Below, piece after piece: positions 29,018-39,694 of a stretch of DNA of 64,000 bases; position 1 is the first letter of the stretch; the number at the start of each line of letters is the position of its first letter. A program made the translations under genes and the position numbers. The stretch is from Terriglobia bacterium (GTDB lineage: Bacteria; Acidobacteriota; UBA6911). The stretch lies in contig JAIQGI010000020.1 in the NCBI GenBank assembly GCA_020072565.1, forward strand, positions 1 through 64,000. Reading direction: 5' to 3'. The notes beneath the pieces are model-generated. The model worked only from the letters and a program-made list of their open reading frames with translations, was not told the DNA's origin and made no database searches.

Positions 29018-29349
29018 CGGCCCCCGAGCGCACTCATGGGCGGGGAAAATACCTCAAGCCTCAACAGCTCAACGCAGAGAATGCCGAGCGAAGCAGAGAA
29101 GGCAGGCCTTTGATAGCCTCAAATCCGACCTCTCTGCGCCCTCTGCGACCCTCTGCGCCCTTTGCGTCAATCCATTGCTCTTCAATCGAATTGGAACAGA
29201 GAACCCGGCGCAGCGAACTCCTTATTCGACATGTTTCGCTTGCCATATCCGCCGGACAAAGATATCCTCGCCCCCACTGGAATAATCTCTTTCTGAGTGG
29301 CATTTCTTGACGAACATAACACACCCGACATCTCGAACATGGGGAGGAA
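29018..29349. other. 332-base gap with MITE-like copy and periodic CTCTGCG words
   Basis: The gap between divergent genes contains the element at 29068-29170. It ends in a run of CTCTGCGnC words with about 9-10 base spacing (29130-29166). No gene is seen. GGGGAGGA at 29341-29348 is the ribosome site of the S9 peptidase. Confidence 0.55.
29068..29170. repeat. MITE-like element, copy 3
   Basis: It opens with CTCAACGCAGAG and closes with CTCTGCGCCCTTTGCGTCAA, the inverted relative. These are the same termini as the elements at 7825-7992 and 24049-24157. The interior differs in length and sequence between copies. Confidence 0.5.
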
Positions 29350-29355
29350 TTGATC

Positions 29356-32160
29356 ATGTCTAACCATCTTAAGTATAGGCATCTCAAACAGAAGGGCCTA
29401 TTTGCGCTAATGGCCCTGGTTCTCTTGATTCCATTGATTCCCGCCAGGCCGCAACCCGGCGCGCCGGCGGATAATCCCGCCATCACGCGGGCCAACTATG
29501 ATCTGGCCGCAAAGTGGACGCAGGCTAAGATTCAAAAACTCGTGTTCGATACCGCCGTTACGCCGCACTGGCTCGAAACCGGCGATCGCTTCTGGTACAC
29601 CTATCAGACGCCGCAGGGGAGAAACTTCTACCTGGTCGATCCTGCGAAAAAATCGAAGACACTGCTGTTCGACAACGCCAAAATGGCTGCGATGCTCACT
29701 ACGATCACGCGCATACCGTACGACTCGCAGCACCTCCCCTTCACTACAATACAGCGGTTCGTAAAGAAAGACACCGCCTTCCAGTTTCAGTTCACCGTCC
29801 CGGTGGACGCCGACATCGTTACAACCAAGAAGGTGGAACAGCAAGCTCAAAAGACCGATCAGCAAGCTCAAAAGACCGATCAGACGGGCCAGACAGGCCA
29901 AAGAGGCCAAACGCAGGGGCAGAGAGGTCAGGGCGCACGAGGTGGTGCGCCTGCGGCGCCGCCCAGAACCAAGACCCTTCATTTCGAATATGACCTGGCA
30001 ACCGGAAAGGTCCAGTTGCTCGAAGATTGGAAGGATCCCGAAAGAAAACCGGCATGGGCCAATGTCTCTTCCGACGGCAAGACCATCATATTTGCCAGGA
30101 ATCACAACCTTTACATGATGGACGACGTCAATTTCGAAAAGGCCAAGAAGACCCCAAACGACAGTTCGATCGTCGAAACCCAGCTTACGACCGATGGAGT
30201 TGAGCATTACAGCTTCGCCGGCGGAAGAGGCGGAAGAGGCGGTGATCAACAGCAGCAGCAACAACAGGAAGAAATCACCACCACTCAAGAACAGGGCCAG
30301 GGTGAAGGGCGCGGAAATGCTCGCACGGCCCCGATCAGCCCTCAATGGTCCAAGGACTCAAAGAAGTTCTGCGTCACGCGCAGGGACGACAGGAAAGTCA
30401 AAGATCTCTGGGTAATCTACACACTTGACAATCCGCGCCCGACGCTCGAGACCTATCGCTATGCCATGCCCGGCGAACCGGACGTGCCGCAGGAAGAAGT
30501 CCTGGCCTTTGACCGTGATACCAAGGCGCGCGTAAAGGTCAAGGCGGACGCCTGGAAGGACGAGAACATGACCGTCTATTCTGCGCGTGTAACCGCCTCG
30601 TTCCGGGAGCAGAATCCCGATCGCACCGAGCAGACCTGGTTCACCGATGCGCCTGACAAGGTTTACCTCAACCGCATCAGCCGCGACATGCACAAGCTTG
30701 ATGTGTGTGTGGTGAATCCCGACACGGGCGATGCCAAGGTGCTCGTCGAAGAGCGATTAAACACCTACATCGAGACCCAGACGCCGCGCCTCATCAACAA
30801 CGGCCAGGAATTCATCTGGTGGTCGGAGCGGGATGGCTGGGGCCACCTCTATCGCTACGGTATTGATGGAACGCTGAAAAACCAGATCACATCGGGCGAG
30901 TTCGTCTGCACATCGGCCGGCGGCGGGGGTGGGGGCGGTGGCGGTGGGGGCGGCTCTGTCCAGGGCGTCGATGAAAAGAGCGGCACACTCTTCTTCACCG
31001 CGGTCGGCCGTGAGCCGGGGGAGGATCCATACTACGCACATCTCTATCGAGTCAACCTGGATGGCACCGGTTTGAAGCTGCTCAATCCAGGCGACGCGTC
31101 GCATGCCGTAAATATGTGCGAATCGTCGAAGTACTTCGTCGACAACTCCTCCCGGATCAACGCCGCTCCCCGGTCCGTACTATACGATAACGCCGGCAAT
31201 CTGGTGATGGACCTCGAGACGACGGACGTCAAGCCCTTGCTGGAAGCCGGGTACAAGTTCCCGGAACCCTTCAAAGTCAAGGCGGACGACGGCATCACCG
31301 ATATCTACGGTGTCATGTACAAGCCGTTTGACTTTGATCCCAACAAGAAATATCCGATCGTCCTGTACGTCTATCCCGGTCCCCAAACCGAGAGTGTGAC
31401 CAAGACCTTCACCCGGGGGAATTACAGCACTTTCCTGGCGCAGTTCGGTTTCATCGTGATCGAGGTTGGAAACCGCGGCGGCAACCCGCAGCGCTCCAAA
31501 TGGTATCACAACTACAGCTACGGCGAGGATATCAGCTTCCGCGACTATGGCCTGGCGGATAAGAAGGCAGCCGTTGAGCAACTGGCGCACCGCTTCTCTT
31601 TCATCGACATCAATAAAGTCGGGATCTGGGGGCATTCGGGAGGCGGATTCATGTCCGCCGCAGCCATGCTCGTGTTTCCCGACTTCTTCAAGGTGGCATG
31701 GTCTGAATCGGGCAACCACGAGAACAACGTCTACAACAACTCCTGGAGTGAGAAAAACCACGGCATCAAAGAAGTGACCGACAAGGATGGAAATACAACG
31801 TTCGAGTTTACCATCGACAAGAACTCCGAACTCGCCAAGAACCTCAAGGGGCATCTGATGCTGACTACGGGTGACCGCGACAACAACGTCCACCCTGCTA
31901 ACACCATGCGGCTCGCGGACGCCTTGATCAAAGCAAACAAGCGTTTTGACATGATGATCTTCCCCGGGCAGCGGCACTCCTACGGAGAAGACGGCCCCTA
32001 CTGCGAGTGGATCCGTGCCGACTACTTCTGCAAGTGGCTGATCGGCGACTTCTCGAGCAACGTCGATCTCGTCGAACTCGCCCGCGAGAAGGAGCAGAAC
32101 AACAAACCGGAAACCACGGGCAGAGGCGGGGGAGGAGGCAGGGGCCGGGGCGGCAACTGA
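29356..32160 (+). CDS. Secreted S9 (DPP IV-like) prolyl dipeptidyl peptidase
   Basis: A 934-residue protein with a signal peptide (about 10-35), a central beta-propeller and a C-terminal alpha/beta hydrolase. The catalytic triad is S761 (GIWGHSGGGF), D842 (TGDRDNNVH) and H874 (GQRHSYGE). Low-complexity inserts are unusual: a Gln/Lys/Gly-rich segment at about 155-200 with a repeated QQAQKTD, another Gly/Gln-rich stretch near 295-320, a run of 12 glycines near 519-530, and a Gly/Arg C-terminus. They probably loop out of the propeller. The family releases dipeptides from peptides in the periplasm. ATG 29356 has GGGGAGGA seven bases before it. Confidence 0.9.
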   Translation: MSNHLKYRHLKQKGLFALMALVLLIPLIPARPQPGAPADNPAITRANYDLAAKWTQAKIQKLVFDTAVTPHWLETGDRFWYTYQTPQGRNFYLVDPAKKSKTLLFDNAKMAAMLTTITRIPYDSQHLPFTTIQRFVKKDTAFQFQFTVPVDADIVTTKKVEQQAQKTDQQAQKTDQTGQTGQRGQTQGQRGQGARGGAPAAPPRTKTLHFEYDLATGKVQLLEDWKDPERKPAWANVSSDGKTIIFARNHNLYMMDDVNFEKAKKTPNDSSIVETQLTTDGVEHYSFAGGRGGRGGDQQQQQQQEEITTTQEQGQGEGRGNARTAPISPQWSKDSKKFCVTRRDDRKVKDLWVIYTLDNPRPTLETYRYAMPGEPDVPQEEVLAFDRDTKARVKVKADAWKDENMTVYSARVTASFREQNPDRTEQTWFTDAPDKVYLNRISRDMHKLDVCVVNPDTGDAKVLVEERLNTYIETQTPRLINNGQEFIWWSERDGWGHLYRYGIDGTLKNQITSGEFVCTSAGGGGGGGGGGGGSVQGVDEKSGTLFFTAVGREPGEDPYYAHLYRVNLDGTGLKLLNPGDASHAVNMCESSKYFVDNSSRINAAPRSVLYDNAGNLVMDLETTDVKPLLEAGYKFPEPFKVKADDGITDIYGVMYKPFDFDPNKKYPIVLYVYPGPQTESVTKTFTRGNYSTFLAQFGFIVIEVGNRGGNPQRSKWYHNYSYGEDISFRDYGLADKKAAVEQLAHRFSFIDINKVGIWGHSGGGFMSAAAMLVFPDFFKVAWSESGNHENNVYNNSWSEKNHGIKEVTDKDGNTTFEFTIDKNSELAKNLKGHLMLTTGDRDNNVHPANTMRLADALIKANKRFDMMIFPGQRHSYGEDGPYCEWIRADYFCKWLIGDFSSNVDLVELAREKEQNNKPETTGRGGGGGRGRGGN

Positions 32161-32236
32161 CGGCCGGACCGGAGCTTCTGAAACTCGCTCCTGATCACGC
32201 CAGGGGCGCGGCGCGTCGTGCCGCTGCCTTGCCATA

Positions 32237-32283
32237 AAGATCAGAAAGACCTCGCGGCGGTTGCCTGAGGCCTTTCTGATCTT
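32237..32283. terminator. Strong bidirectional hairpin between convergent genes
   Basis: GATCAGAAAGACCTC and GAGGCCTTTCTGATC pair over 15 bases with one mismatch, around an 11-to-13-base GC-rich loop. It sits 80 bases after the S9 peptidase stop and 25 bases after the end of the convergent kinase gene, so it can serve both. Confidence 0.7.
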
Positions 32284-32307
32284 CGAGGTCCAGGCGGTCT
32301 GATTCGT

Positions 32308-35300
32308 TCAACGGTTACCGTGGGTTGGCACTTCCTGGGCCAGTCCTGTCAGCACAGCTGTCAAGGATCGCGTCTCGCGCTTCAGGGATTCCAGAATCGC
32401 TCCGGCTCGGCTCATGTCGCCTGTGCGCCCCATGTTTTCGAGCTCTTCGAGTAAGGCCACCGTTGGGCGTGCGCCGAAGTTGCCGGCGGAACCCTTCAAA
32501 TTGTGAGCCGCAGCTGCGAGAGCACATGGATCGTTGCGGCGGACGGCATCTTCTATCTCGTTGAGACGTGCCGGGCAATCCTGCAGAAACAGGTCGACAA
32601 TCTCAGCCAGCAGGGCCGGGTCACCGTCCATCTCGCTCAGAACCGTGTTGGCATCGAAGGTTGGGATTGCGGTTCTTTCGTTCGACGCTTCTGCAAAAAT
32701 GCGGAGCGTTCTCTCAATTGTCGCCATCAGATCGCCTTTCTTGAGCGGTTTGGCAATGTAGTCGTCCATGCCGGCTGCGACGCATCTTTCCCTGTCACCC
32801 TTCATGGCATGCGCGGTCATCGCCACAATCGGGACATGGCGGGAGCCGCGCTGGCGCTCGCGTGCGCGGATGTGTCCTGCAGCCTCAAACCCGTTCATCA
32901 CGGGCATCTGCACGTCCATCAGGATCAGATCAAACGATCCGTCCACAGCAACCGCCACTGCCTCACATCCGTCGGCGACCACAGTCGCCCTGTGCCCGCA
33001 ACTCTCCAGCATGCGCACCGCCACCCTCCGATTGACGGCGTTGTCTTCCACCACCAGGATATGCAGCCCCGCTCTGGCTGTATCCGGCCTGGTTTCCGCT
33101 ATTTGGAAGTCTGCAGCAGCTTTCCGGTCTTTACCGAGGGCTGCCATCATGGATTCAAGCAGTTCGGCCCGTTTGATGGGCTTGACCAGATAGGCGGAAA
33201 TGCCCAATTGGCGGCAGCGGGCGATGTCTTCCGGCTGCTCTGACGAGGTCAGCATCATGATCAGCGCTCCTGCCAGCTTGGGATCGCGTTTGATCGCGGC
33301 CGCAACCGCAAAGCCGTCCATTTCTGGCATCTGCGAATCGAGTAGAACAACGGGAAACGGCGTGCCCTCGCTCGCCGCCTTTGAAAGAACATGCAACGCC
33401 GCGCGACCGCGATCGACGACGCTCGGATGCATCCGCCACGAACTCAGGATTTCCCGCAGGATGAACCTGTTGGTCTCGTTGTCATCCACTATGAGCGCAG
33501 GCAGGTCGGCGAGAAGATGCGGAACAGCATGGTCGATTGCGGACTCTCCCAGGCCGAAACACGCAGTGAAACGGAAGACGCTGCCGCGCCCCAACTCACT
33601 TTCTACCCAGATGCGTCCGCCCATCATTTCAGCCAGTTTGCTGGAGATGGTGAGCCCGAGACCCGTGCCCCCGAAGTTGCGGGTGGTTGAGCCATCCGCC
33701 TGACTGAACGCCTCGAAAATCGAACGCTGCTTTTCGGGGGGGATGCCGATGCCGGTATCCCGCACTGCAAACTGCAGGCATACCGGGCCGGCGGTCCCAT
33801 CGGCTTGTTCGGGAGATGACGCGCAGTCCACCTCCAGTGCCACCTCGCCCCGGTGGGTGAACTTGATCGCATTGCCGACGAGATTGACGATGATCTGCCT
33901 CAGGCGGAAAGGATCGCCGATGAGCGCTTCCGGGATCTTGTGGGGAATGTGGCAGGTCAATTCGAGCCCTTTCTGGTGGGCGCGCAAGGCGAGGGCCTTC
34001 ATGGTATCCTCGATGCAGGATCGCAGATTGAAATCGGCGTTGTCGAGATTGAGCTTTCCGGCTTCAATCTTGGAAAAATCCAGGATGTCGTTGAGGATGG
34101 TCAGCAGCGAGTCGGCTGATGCCTTCACCGTGCTGAGATACTCCCGCTGCTCAGATGACAATTCGGTGTCCAGGGCCAGCTCCGTCATCCCCATGATGCC
34201 ATTCATGGGTGTCCGGATCTCGTGGCTCATGTTGGCGAGAAAGTCGCTCTTGGCCCGGCTCGCAGCTTCGGCCGCCTCCTTGGCTGTCTGTGCCTCAACT
34301 TCGGCCCGCTTGCGTTCCGCGATCTCATGCTGCAGTTTGCCCGTTCTCTCATTGACCAGGAGAACGAGCTCCTGCTCCCGGTTTCGCAGGCTTCTCACGC
34401 GCAGGCGGTAAATCCCGCTACCGCATCCCACGAGCACCAGGAGAAGGAGCGCCTGAAACCAGTGCGTCTGATAAAAAAACGGCGCCAGATAGATGCTCAT
34501 GGAAGCGCCCGCGTCGTTCCAGACGCCATCGTCGTTGCAGGCCATGGCCCGGAACCGATACCGCCCCGGGGGGATGTTCGTATAATAGGCGACACGCCGG
34601 GTACCCGCATCGATCCAATCGTTGTCGAAGCCCTCGAGTTGGTACTTGAACTGAACCTTCTGGGGAGACAGGAAGCTCAGCCCGGTATAGTGGAACTCAA
34701 GTTCTTTCCGTCCGGGCGGCAAGCTGATGTCGCCCGTCGATTCAACGGGCCGGCGGTCGACCATCACGGTTTCAATGATTACGGGAGGAGGCAGAACGTT
34801 GGCTCTCATCTCCTTGGGATTGACGACTGCGATGCCTTTGATGGTGGGAAACATGAGCATGCCGTTGCGCGTTCTCCAGCCGGCAGGCTGCGAACTCCCG
34901 TTGCATTCGCTGCTTCCCATGCCATCGGAGGTATCGTAGGCAACCGACTCAATACGCGCGATCCTTCCCTCTGCAAGTCCATTCAGGTCTCTCATGCTGT
35001 TACTGAAGACTCCGCGGTTGCAGCTCATCCAGAGGTTTGCCTTCTCATCCTCGAGAATCTGAAAAATGACGTCGTCGTAGAGGCCTTCCTTCGAAGTGTA
35101 GCGGAAGAACTCGCGGTTCTTGAATCGGAGCAGGCCTCCGCCGTAGGTACCAAGCCAGAGCGTGCCTTCGCTGTCTTCGTGAATGGTGTAAATGGCGTCG
35201 TTGCCGTCGTGGAGCCTGTAGGCGGTAAATTTCCCATCCTTGAAGAGATTGAGGCCGCTGCTTGTGCCGATCCAGAGGTTCCGATTTCGGTCTTCGTAAA

Positions 35301-36738
35301 TGCACCGGACTGCGTTGTCGGACAGCCCGTCGTCGGTCGTGTACACGGTGAAGCGTCCGTCTTTCAAGAGATTGAGTCCGCCCCCTCTCGTGCCGATCCA
35401 GAGATTCCCCCTGCTGTCTTCATAGATCGCCCGCACCGATTCCTGCGAGAGCCCTTGACTGACGGTGTAGTTCTGGATGCTGCTGCCCCGAAGGCGGCTC
35501 AATCCGCTGCCGGTTCCGACCCAAAGGTCGCGGTTTCGATCTTCGAAAAGCGAAAAGACAACGTTGCTGGCAAGCCCGTCGCGCATAGTGTAGACTCGTG
35601 GCGCTTTGTTCGGGCTGAAACGTGTCAGCCCGGCTCCGTTGGTTCCCGCCCAGATGTCTCCCGCCGTGTCCTCGAAGATCGTCCGGACAAAATCACTCGA
35701 CAATCCCTCGAGCGTGGTAATGCTGGTGAACTTTCCCTTTCTGACTCGATTCAATCCGCCGCCGTAAGTCCCGAGCCACAGGCTCCCTTCCCGGTCGCGG
35801 CAGATCGAGAGGATAAAATCGCTGGTCAGCCCTTCCCGGGTGGTGAAGCTGGAAAATTTCCCATCTCTAAACCGGTTGACCCCTCCTCCTTCAGTACCGA
35901 TCCACAGGCTTCCCTCACCATCCTCGTAGAGAGAGGAAATCGAATTATGCGTTAGCCCGTTGCCCATCGTGTAGGTGGAGATCCTATCGCCGGTCAGGCA
36001 ATTCAGGCCCATATTTGTGCCGATCCACAGTTTGCCGGCGTGATCTTCCAGGAGGGTCTTCACGGTACTGTCCGAGAGTCCGTCCTGGGAGGTATAGACC
36101 CGAACGCGCCCGTCCTGGATCCGATTAAGTCCTTTGTTGGTTCCCACCCAAATGCTGCCGTCGCGTGTTTCACAGATGGCAAGGACGAAGCCGTCGGAGA
36201 GTTTATTCGTGCCGTACTTTATCGCTTTCCCCCCCTGCAGTTCGACCAATCCGCCGCCAAAACTGCCGACCCACAGATGGCCTGCTCTATCTTCATACAA
36301 GGCATGGACGTCATCGTTCATCAGCCCGTCACGGGTCGTATAGACAGTGAACTTCCCGTTCAGCATCCGAACAACTCCCCCGCCGACGGTGGCAAGCCAC
36401 AGCCCGCCGTCCTTACCTTCGATCATCGCCTGAATGTGGTTCCTGGTAATCTGAGGTGTGTTCTTTTTGTTGAACACTTCAAAACGGACGCCGTCGAAGC
36501 GGACAAGCCCTTCCTGCGTGCCCAGCCAGATATAACCGTCGCGACTCTGGAGAAGAGCGTGCACCGAGTTTTGGGGCAGGCCATCCTCGATCTGCCAGGC
36601 ATCATGGGAATATCTGAGGAGTTCATCGGCGGGGAGGCTCCCACTCAGAGCAAAGCTCGCCCGGACCGGCACCACAGATCCCAAAAGGACGGACACCAGG
36701 AGCAAACGAGCGTTCTGTATCAGCCCAGCCTTTATCAT
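32308..36738 (-). CDS. Hybrid two-component sensor kinase with periplasmic propellers
   Basis: A 1476-residue protein. After a signal/anchor segment (about 1-30) come 13 two-component-regulator propeller repeats (patterns such as [13 protein letters not shown]) spanning about 45-640, enough for two seven-bladed propellers. A Y_Y_Y domain ([16 protein letters not shown]) follows, then one membrane helix (about 780-800), a coiled coil, and a HisKA domain with phospho-acceptor H839 ([11 protein letters not shown]). The HATPase_c domain comes next ([17 protein letters not shown]), then two receivers with D1134 (LLDSQMP) and D1275 (LMDVQMP), and an HPt domain with H1412 ([12 protein letters not shown]). 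No DNA-binding domain is present, so output goes to a separate regulator. Such sensors often read polysaccharide fragments. ATG 36738 follows GAGGTGC. Confidence 0.93.
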   Translation of the reverse strand: MIKAGLIQNARLLLVSVLLGSVVPVRASFALSGSLPADELLRYSHDAWQIEDGLPQNSVHALLQSRDGYIWLGTQEGLVRFDGVRFEVFNKKNTPQITRNHIQAMIEGKDGGLWLATVGGGVVRMLNGKFTVYTTRDGLMNDDVHALYEDRAGHLWVGSFGGGLVELQGGKAIKYGTNKLSDGFVLAICETRDGSIWVGTNKGLNRIQDGRVRVYTSQDGLSDSTVKTLLEDHAGKLWIGTNMGLNCLTGDRISTYTMGNGLTHNSISSLYEDGEGSLWIGTEGGGVNRFRDGKFSSFTTREGLTSDFILSICRDREGSLWLGTYGGGLNRVRKGKFTSITTLEGLSSDFVRTIFEDTAGDIWAGTNGAGLTRFSPNKAPRVYTMRDGLASNVVFSLFEDRNRDLWVGTGSGLSRLRGSSIQNYTVSQGLSQESVRAIYEDSRGNLWIGTRGGGLNLLKDGRFTVYTTDDGLSDNAVRCIYEDRNRNLWIGTSSGLNLFKDGKFTAYRLHDGNDAIYTIHEDSEGTLWLGTYGGGLLRFKNREFFRYTSKEGLYDDVIFQILEDEKANLWMSCNRGVFSNSMRDLNGLAEGRIARIESVAYDTSDGMGSSECNGSSQPAGWRTRNGMLMFPTIKGIAVVNPKEMRANVLPPPVIIETVMVDRRPVESTGDISLPPGRKELEFHYTGLSFLSPQKVQFKYQLEGFDNDWIDAGTRRVAYYTNIPPGRYRFRAMACNDDGVWNDAGASMSIYLAPFFYQTHWFQALLLLVLVGCGSGIYRLRVRSLRNREQELVLLVNERTGKLQHEIAERKRAEVEAQTAKEAAEAASRAKSDFLANMSHEIRTPMNGIMGMTELALDTELSSEQREYLSTVKASADSLLTILNDILDFSKIEAGKLNLDNADFNLRSCIEDTMKALALRAHQKGLELTCHIPHKIPEALIGDPFRLRQIIVNLVGNAIKFTHRGEVALEVDCASSPEQADGTAGPVCLQFAVRDTGIGIPPEKQRSIFEAFSQADGSTTRNFGGTGLGLTISSKLAEMMGGRIWVESELGRGSVFRFTACFGLGESAIDHAVPHLLADLPALIVDDNETNRFILREILSSWRMHPSVVDRGRAALHVLSKAASEGTPFPVVLLDSQMPEMDGFAVAAAIKRDPKLAGALIMMLTSSEQPEDIARCRQLGISAYLVKPIKRAELLESMMAALGKDRKAAADFQIAETRPDTARAGLHILVVEDNAVNRRVAVRMLESCGHRATVVADGCEAVAVAVDGSFDLILMDVQMPVMNGFEAAGHIRARERQRGSRHVPIVAMTAHAMKGDRERCVAAGMDDYIAKPLKKGDLMATIERTLRIFAEASNERTAIPTFDANTVLSEMDGDPALLAEIVDLFLQDCPARLNEIEDAVRRNDPCALAAAAHNLKGSAGNFGARPTVALLEELENMGRTGDMSRAGAILESLKRETRSLTAVLTGLAQEVPTHGNR

Positions 36739-36966
36739 ATGCACCTCATATCGGATACACAACGGCTTCGGAATGGCGATACTACGCGATGCTTATCGGC
36801 AGCCTGGCAACCGCAAATTAGAGCGCTGCAACGGGTTTTAGGAGCTTGGTTCAGAAGGGTTTGACGCCGATTGGCAAAAGTGGGGCATTCCGGATCGCCG
36901 GTGCTGATACGGCTCTTGCACGCTGAGGCCGGAGATCAGGGATGTCCCTCCATCGTCCGGTTGAGT

Positions 36967-38487
36967 CTAATTGTTGGCCATTTCGACAGCGGCCAGGAAG
37001 ATCAGGCGCGCCAGGTCGACCATGATATCCGGCGTTATGATGTCGATCGAGTCGTGCGTGGTATGGTAGGTGGCAAACGGCAACCGGGCCCCGCCCGAGG
37101 TGCCGAAGGAAAGTGTCGGGATGTTGGCCCACATGAAGTGGGCGGCATCCTGGCGCGGTCGCGCAAGATTGGCCGTGAAACCCGCGTTCACTGGACGGTG
37201 GATATACTTGCGGTTGTTGCGATCAATGAACTCCCACAGTTGCGGATAGTTCTTGCCGCCTCCTCCGCTGATGCGTTCGCCCCGGCCGACGGTTTCCAGA
37301 TTGATGAACCCTTTGATCTTGTCGTTGGCAATGAACGGGTGCGCCAGGTAGTATTCCGAGCCTCTTACACCCTGCTCTTCCGCACCGAACAGGAGAAAGA
37401 CCACCGACCGCTTGAGCGGAATCCCGGATCGCGCAAGCGCCTCGGCGATCCCAAGCGTCACAGCCACAGCAGAAGCATTGTCGTTAGCACCAGGCATGAG
37501 CTCAGGATTTCGGCCCAAGCCGTCGAGGTGGCCCCCGATGATGATCGCCTCGTTCTTCAGCACCGGGTCCTTCCCTTCCAGGAAGCCGATCACATTGGCC
37601 CCGATTCCCTCCGGGTGATACTCCGTTGTGTTCTTGATGGTGACCGTCTTTCCAGTCGCAAACGATACCGTTTCCTTTGCCGAACGAATACGTTCCACGA
37701 GAGCATCATGCTTCTTGCCGGTGCCGGCGAAAATGTCATTTACGACCCCAGGACTGACGTAGGTCAAAAGGAAGTCCTTGACGAACACGCAGTTGGGATT
37801 GGCTATATGATAGTTATAGACCATTCCCGCCGCGCCATGAGCCTTGGCATTCTTAACCTTGTAGTCGTGAAACGAGTAAGGCCGCCAGCGTTTGAACTCG
37901 TCCGCTTCCCTATCCGGAGAGATGGGCACCTCCGGCTCGACCAGGACAAACTTCCCTTTCGTGTCGACTCCCTTGTATTCGTCATAGTTCAGTTCGGGCG
38001 CAGTGATGCCGTAACCCACATACACCACCTCAGCCGTGACAGTGCCGGAGTCGGACGTCGATCCCGGGAAAAAGTCGTTCTCAAAGACGTAAGGTTTTCG
38101 TACCACATCTCCATTTTCCAGACTGATCTGCAGGCTGATCTCGTCGCCGGGCAACACCAGCGTGTAGGGATTCGGAAAGTTTTGCGTATAAGTGCCCTTG
38201 TCGCCGCCGGGCTTGATGTTCCAGCGCTTGAACAGGTCCGCAGCCCACTGCGCCGCTTTGTTGAAACCGGGAGTCCCGGTCAATCTCCCGTCATACTTCT
38301 CCGAACTCAACTCCTTCACATAATCAAAAAGCGTGAGGCTCGAGATCGAGTGCATGACCGCCATGAGGTTGTCTTCACTGAGTAGCGGATCCGGCTTCTT
38401 TGCCCCTTCCTGCCCGGGAAGCAGTCCGGCCACAGCAGCCAGGAGTAGGAACAGAAGGAGGTTTCGACACAGGAATCGTGATTTCAT
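36967..38487 (-). CDS. Secreted M28-family zinc aminopeptidase
   Basis: A 506-residue protein with a signal peptide (about 1-25), a PA-type insert (about 115-260) and an M28 catalytic domain. Zinc ligands and catalytic residues appear in order: GGHLDGLG (His), PGANDNASAVA (bridging Asp), LFGAEEQGV (catalytic Glu and ligand Glu) and the late HTTHDSID (His). It probably trims N-terminal residues from peptides outside the cytoplasm, like the nearby S9 peptidase. GGAGG precedes ATG 38487. Confidence 0.9.
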   Translation of the reverse strand: MKSRFLCRNLLLFLLLAAVAGLLPGQEGAKKPDPLLSEDNLMAVMHSISSLTLFDYVKELSSEKYDGRLTGTPGFNKAAQWAADLFKRWNIKPGGDKGTYTQNFPNPYTLVLPGDEISLQISLENGDVVRKPYVFENDFFPGSTSDSGTVTAEVVYVGYGITAPELNYDEYKGVDTKGKFVLVEPEVPISPDREADEFKRWRPYSFHDYKVKNAKAHGAAGMVYNYHIANPNCVFVKDFLLTYVSPGVVNDIFAGTGKKHDALVERIRSAKETVSFATGKTVTIKNTTEYHPEGIGANVIGFLEGKDPVLKNEAIIIGGHLDGLGRNPELMPGANDNASAVAVTLGIAEALARSGIPLKRSVVFLLFGAEEQGVRGSEYYLAHPFIANDKIKGFINLETVGRGERISGGGGKNYPQLWEFIDRNNRKYIHRPVNAGFTANLARPRQDAAHFMWANIPTLSFGTSGGARLPFATYHTTHDSIDIITPDIMVDLARLIFLAAVEMANN

Positions 38488-38665
38488 GGGAATGCCTCCA
38501 GAAGAAAGTGCGACAAGCAAAGCGGCGCCAAGATATCACCGCCTATGAGCGGAAGCAAGGCGGTGCCCAGAAGGCAAAAGACACAACCAGGACTCAAAGG
38601 CCCAAATTCTTCGAGAAATGCGGCCTTTCTTAAAGTCTCGGACTTTTGGGGCTTCACAAAAATTC

Positions 38666-38679
38666 TTGACCTGAATCAA
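38666..38679. promoter_or_regulatory. FNR/CRP-family binding site
   Basis: TTGAC-CTGA-ATCAA differs by one base from the FNR consensus TTGAT-N4-ATCAA. It lies 58 bases before the ATG of the ferredoxin-domain gene. Anaerobic activation by an FNR/Dnr-type regulator is the inference. A direct repeat GAGTACCATCA follows; its second copy overlaps the ribosome site and start codon. Confidence 0.55.
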
Positions 38680-38737
38680 GGATTCTTGCACGTCCCCTGA
38701 GTACCATCAGACCGGATCCTGAAACAGGAGTACCATC

Positions 38738-39592
38738 ATGAAGCGGAAAATCATCAGAATTGACGAAGAAAAATGTAACGGATGCGGGCTTTGCCTTCCC
38801 GGCTGTCCCGAAGGGGCGCTGCAGATTATCAACGGGAAGGCCCGGCTGATCAGCGACCTCTTCTGCGATGGTTTGGGCGCCTGCCTGGGACATTGTCCCG
38901 AGGGTGCCATCACGATCGAGGAGCGCGAGGCCGTTCCCTATGACGAGCGCCAGGTGATCGCAGGCATCGCCAGGCAGGGTCGGGCAGTGATCGACGCCCA
39001 CCTCAAGCACCTCAGGGAGCACAACGAGATGGCGTTTCTGCAGCAGGCGCTTGAATATCTGCGTGAACAAGGCCTGATCGCGAGCCCGGGTAATGCGGGC
39101 AGCAAGCCGACCCCTGCGGCGCGTAAACCCGGCGGCTGCCCGGGCTCGCAGGTTGTGAGCTTCGGTACTCGCAACGAGGGAGGCGATCCGCGCCAGACAG
39201 GATTGCAGCCATCCCGGCTCACACACTGGCCCATACAGCTCCACCTCATTTCCCCGCAGGCATCTCACTTTCACGGATCCGACCTGCTGCTGGCAGCAGA
39301 TTGTGTAGCCTTTGCGCTGGGAGGCTTCCATGAAGATCACTTGAAAGGCAAAACCCTCGCCATCGCATGCCCGAAGTTGGACAACGGGCAGGAGATCTAT
39401 CTCGAGAAGCTCACAAGCCTCGTCGATGTTGCAGAGGTGAAGAGCCTCACAGTGATGATCATGCAGGTTCCCTGCTGCGCCGGGCTCCTGCATCTCGCTC
39501 GCCGGGCTGTGGAACAAGCCGGCCGCAAAGTGCCGATCCACTTCTTGGTCGTCGGTCTGCGCGGGGAGATCCTGCAGCAGGGTTCCCTGTAA
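38738..39592 (+). CDS. Two-cluster 4Fe-4S ferredoxin-domain protein
   Basis: A 284-residue protein. The first 65 residues hold two 4Fe-4S motifs: CNGCGLCLPGCPEGA and the irregular CDGLGACLGHCPEGA. Residues about 75-110 are helical. The remainder is a conserved domain with scattered cysteines (C near 192, 209, and the pair in QVPCCAGLLH). Such proteins occur in anaerobes as iron-sulfur oxidoreductase or regulatory components; partner and substrate are unknown. AGGAG lies close to the ATG, and an FNR-type site lies upstream, suggesting induction without oxygen. Confidence 0.85.
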   Translation: MKRKIIRIDEEKCNGCGLCLPGCPEGALQIINGKARLISDLFCDGLGACLGHCPEGAITIEEREAVPYDERQVIAGIARQGRAVIDAHLKHLREHNEMAFLQQALEYLREQGLIASPGNAGSKPTPAARKPGGCPGSQVVSFGTRNEGGDPRQTGLQPSRLTHWPIQLHLISPQASHFHGSDLLLAADCVAFALGGFHEDHLKGKTLAIACPKLDNGQEIYLEKLTSLVDVAEVKSLTVMIMQVPCCAGLLHLARRAVEQAGRKVPIHFLVVGLRGEILQQGSL

Positions 39593-39694
39593 AGGCAGGT
39601 GTGGCCGCACCTGATAAAAGACTCAACGGAGAGCTCGCTAAGTTCGCAGAAACCGCAGAACATCTGCGATTCTTGCCCGCCAGGGAGTAGGCGA

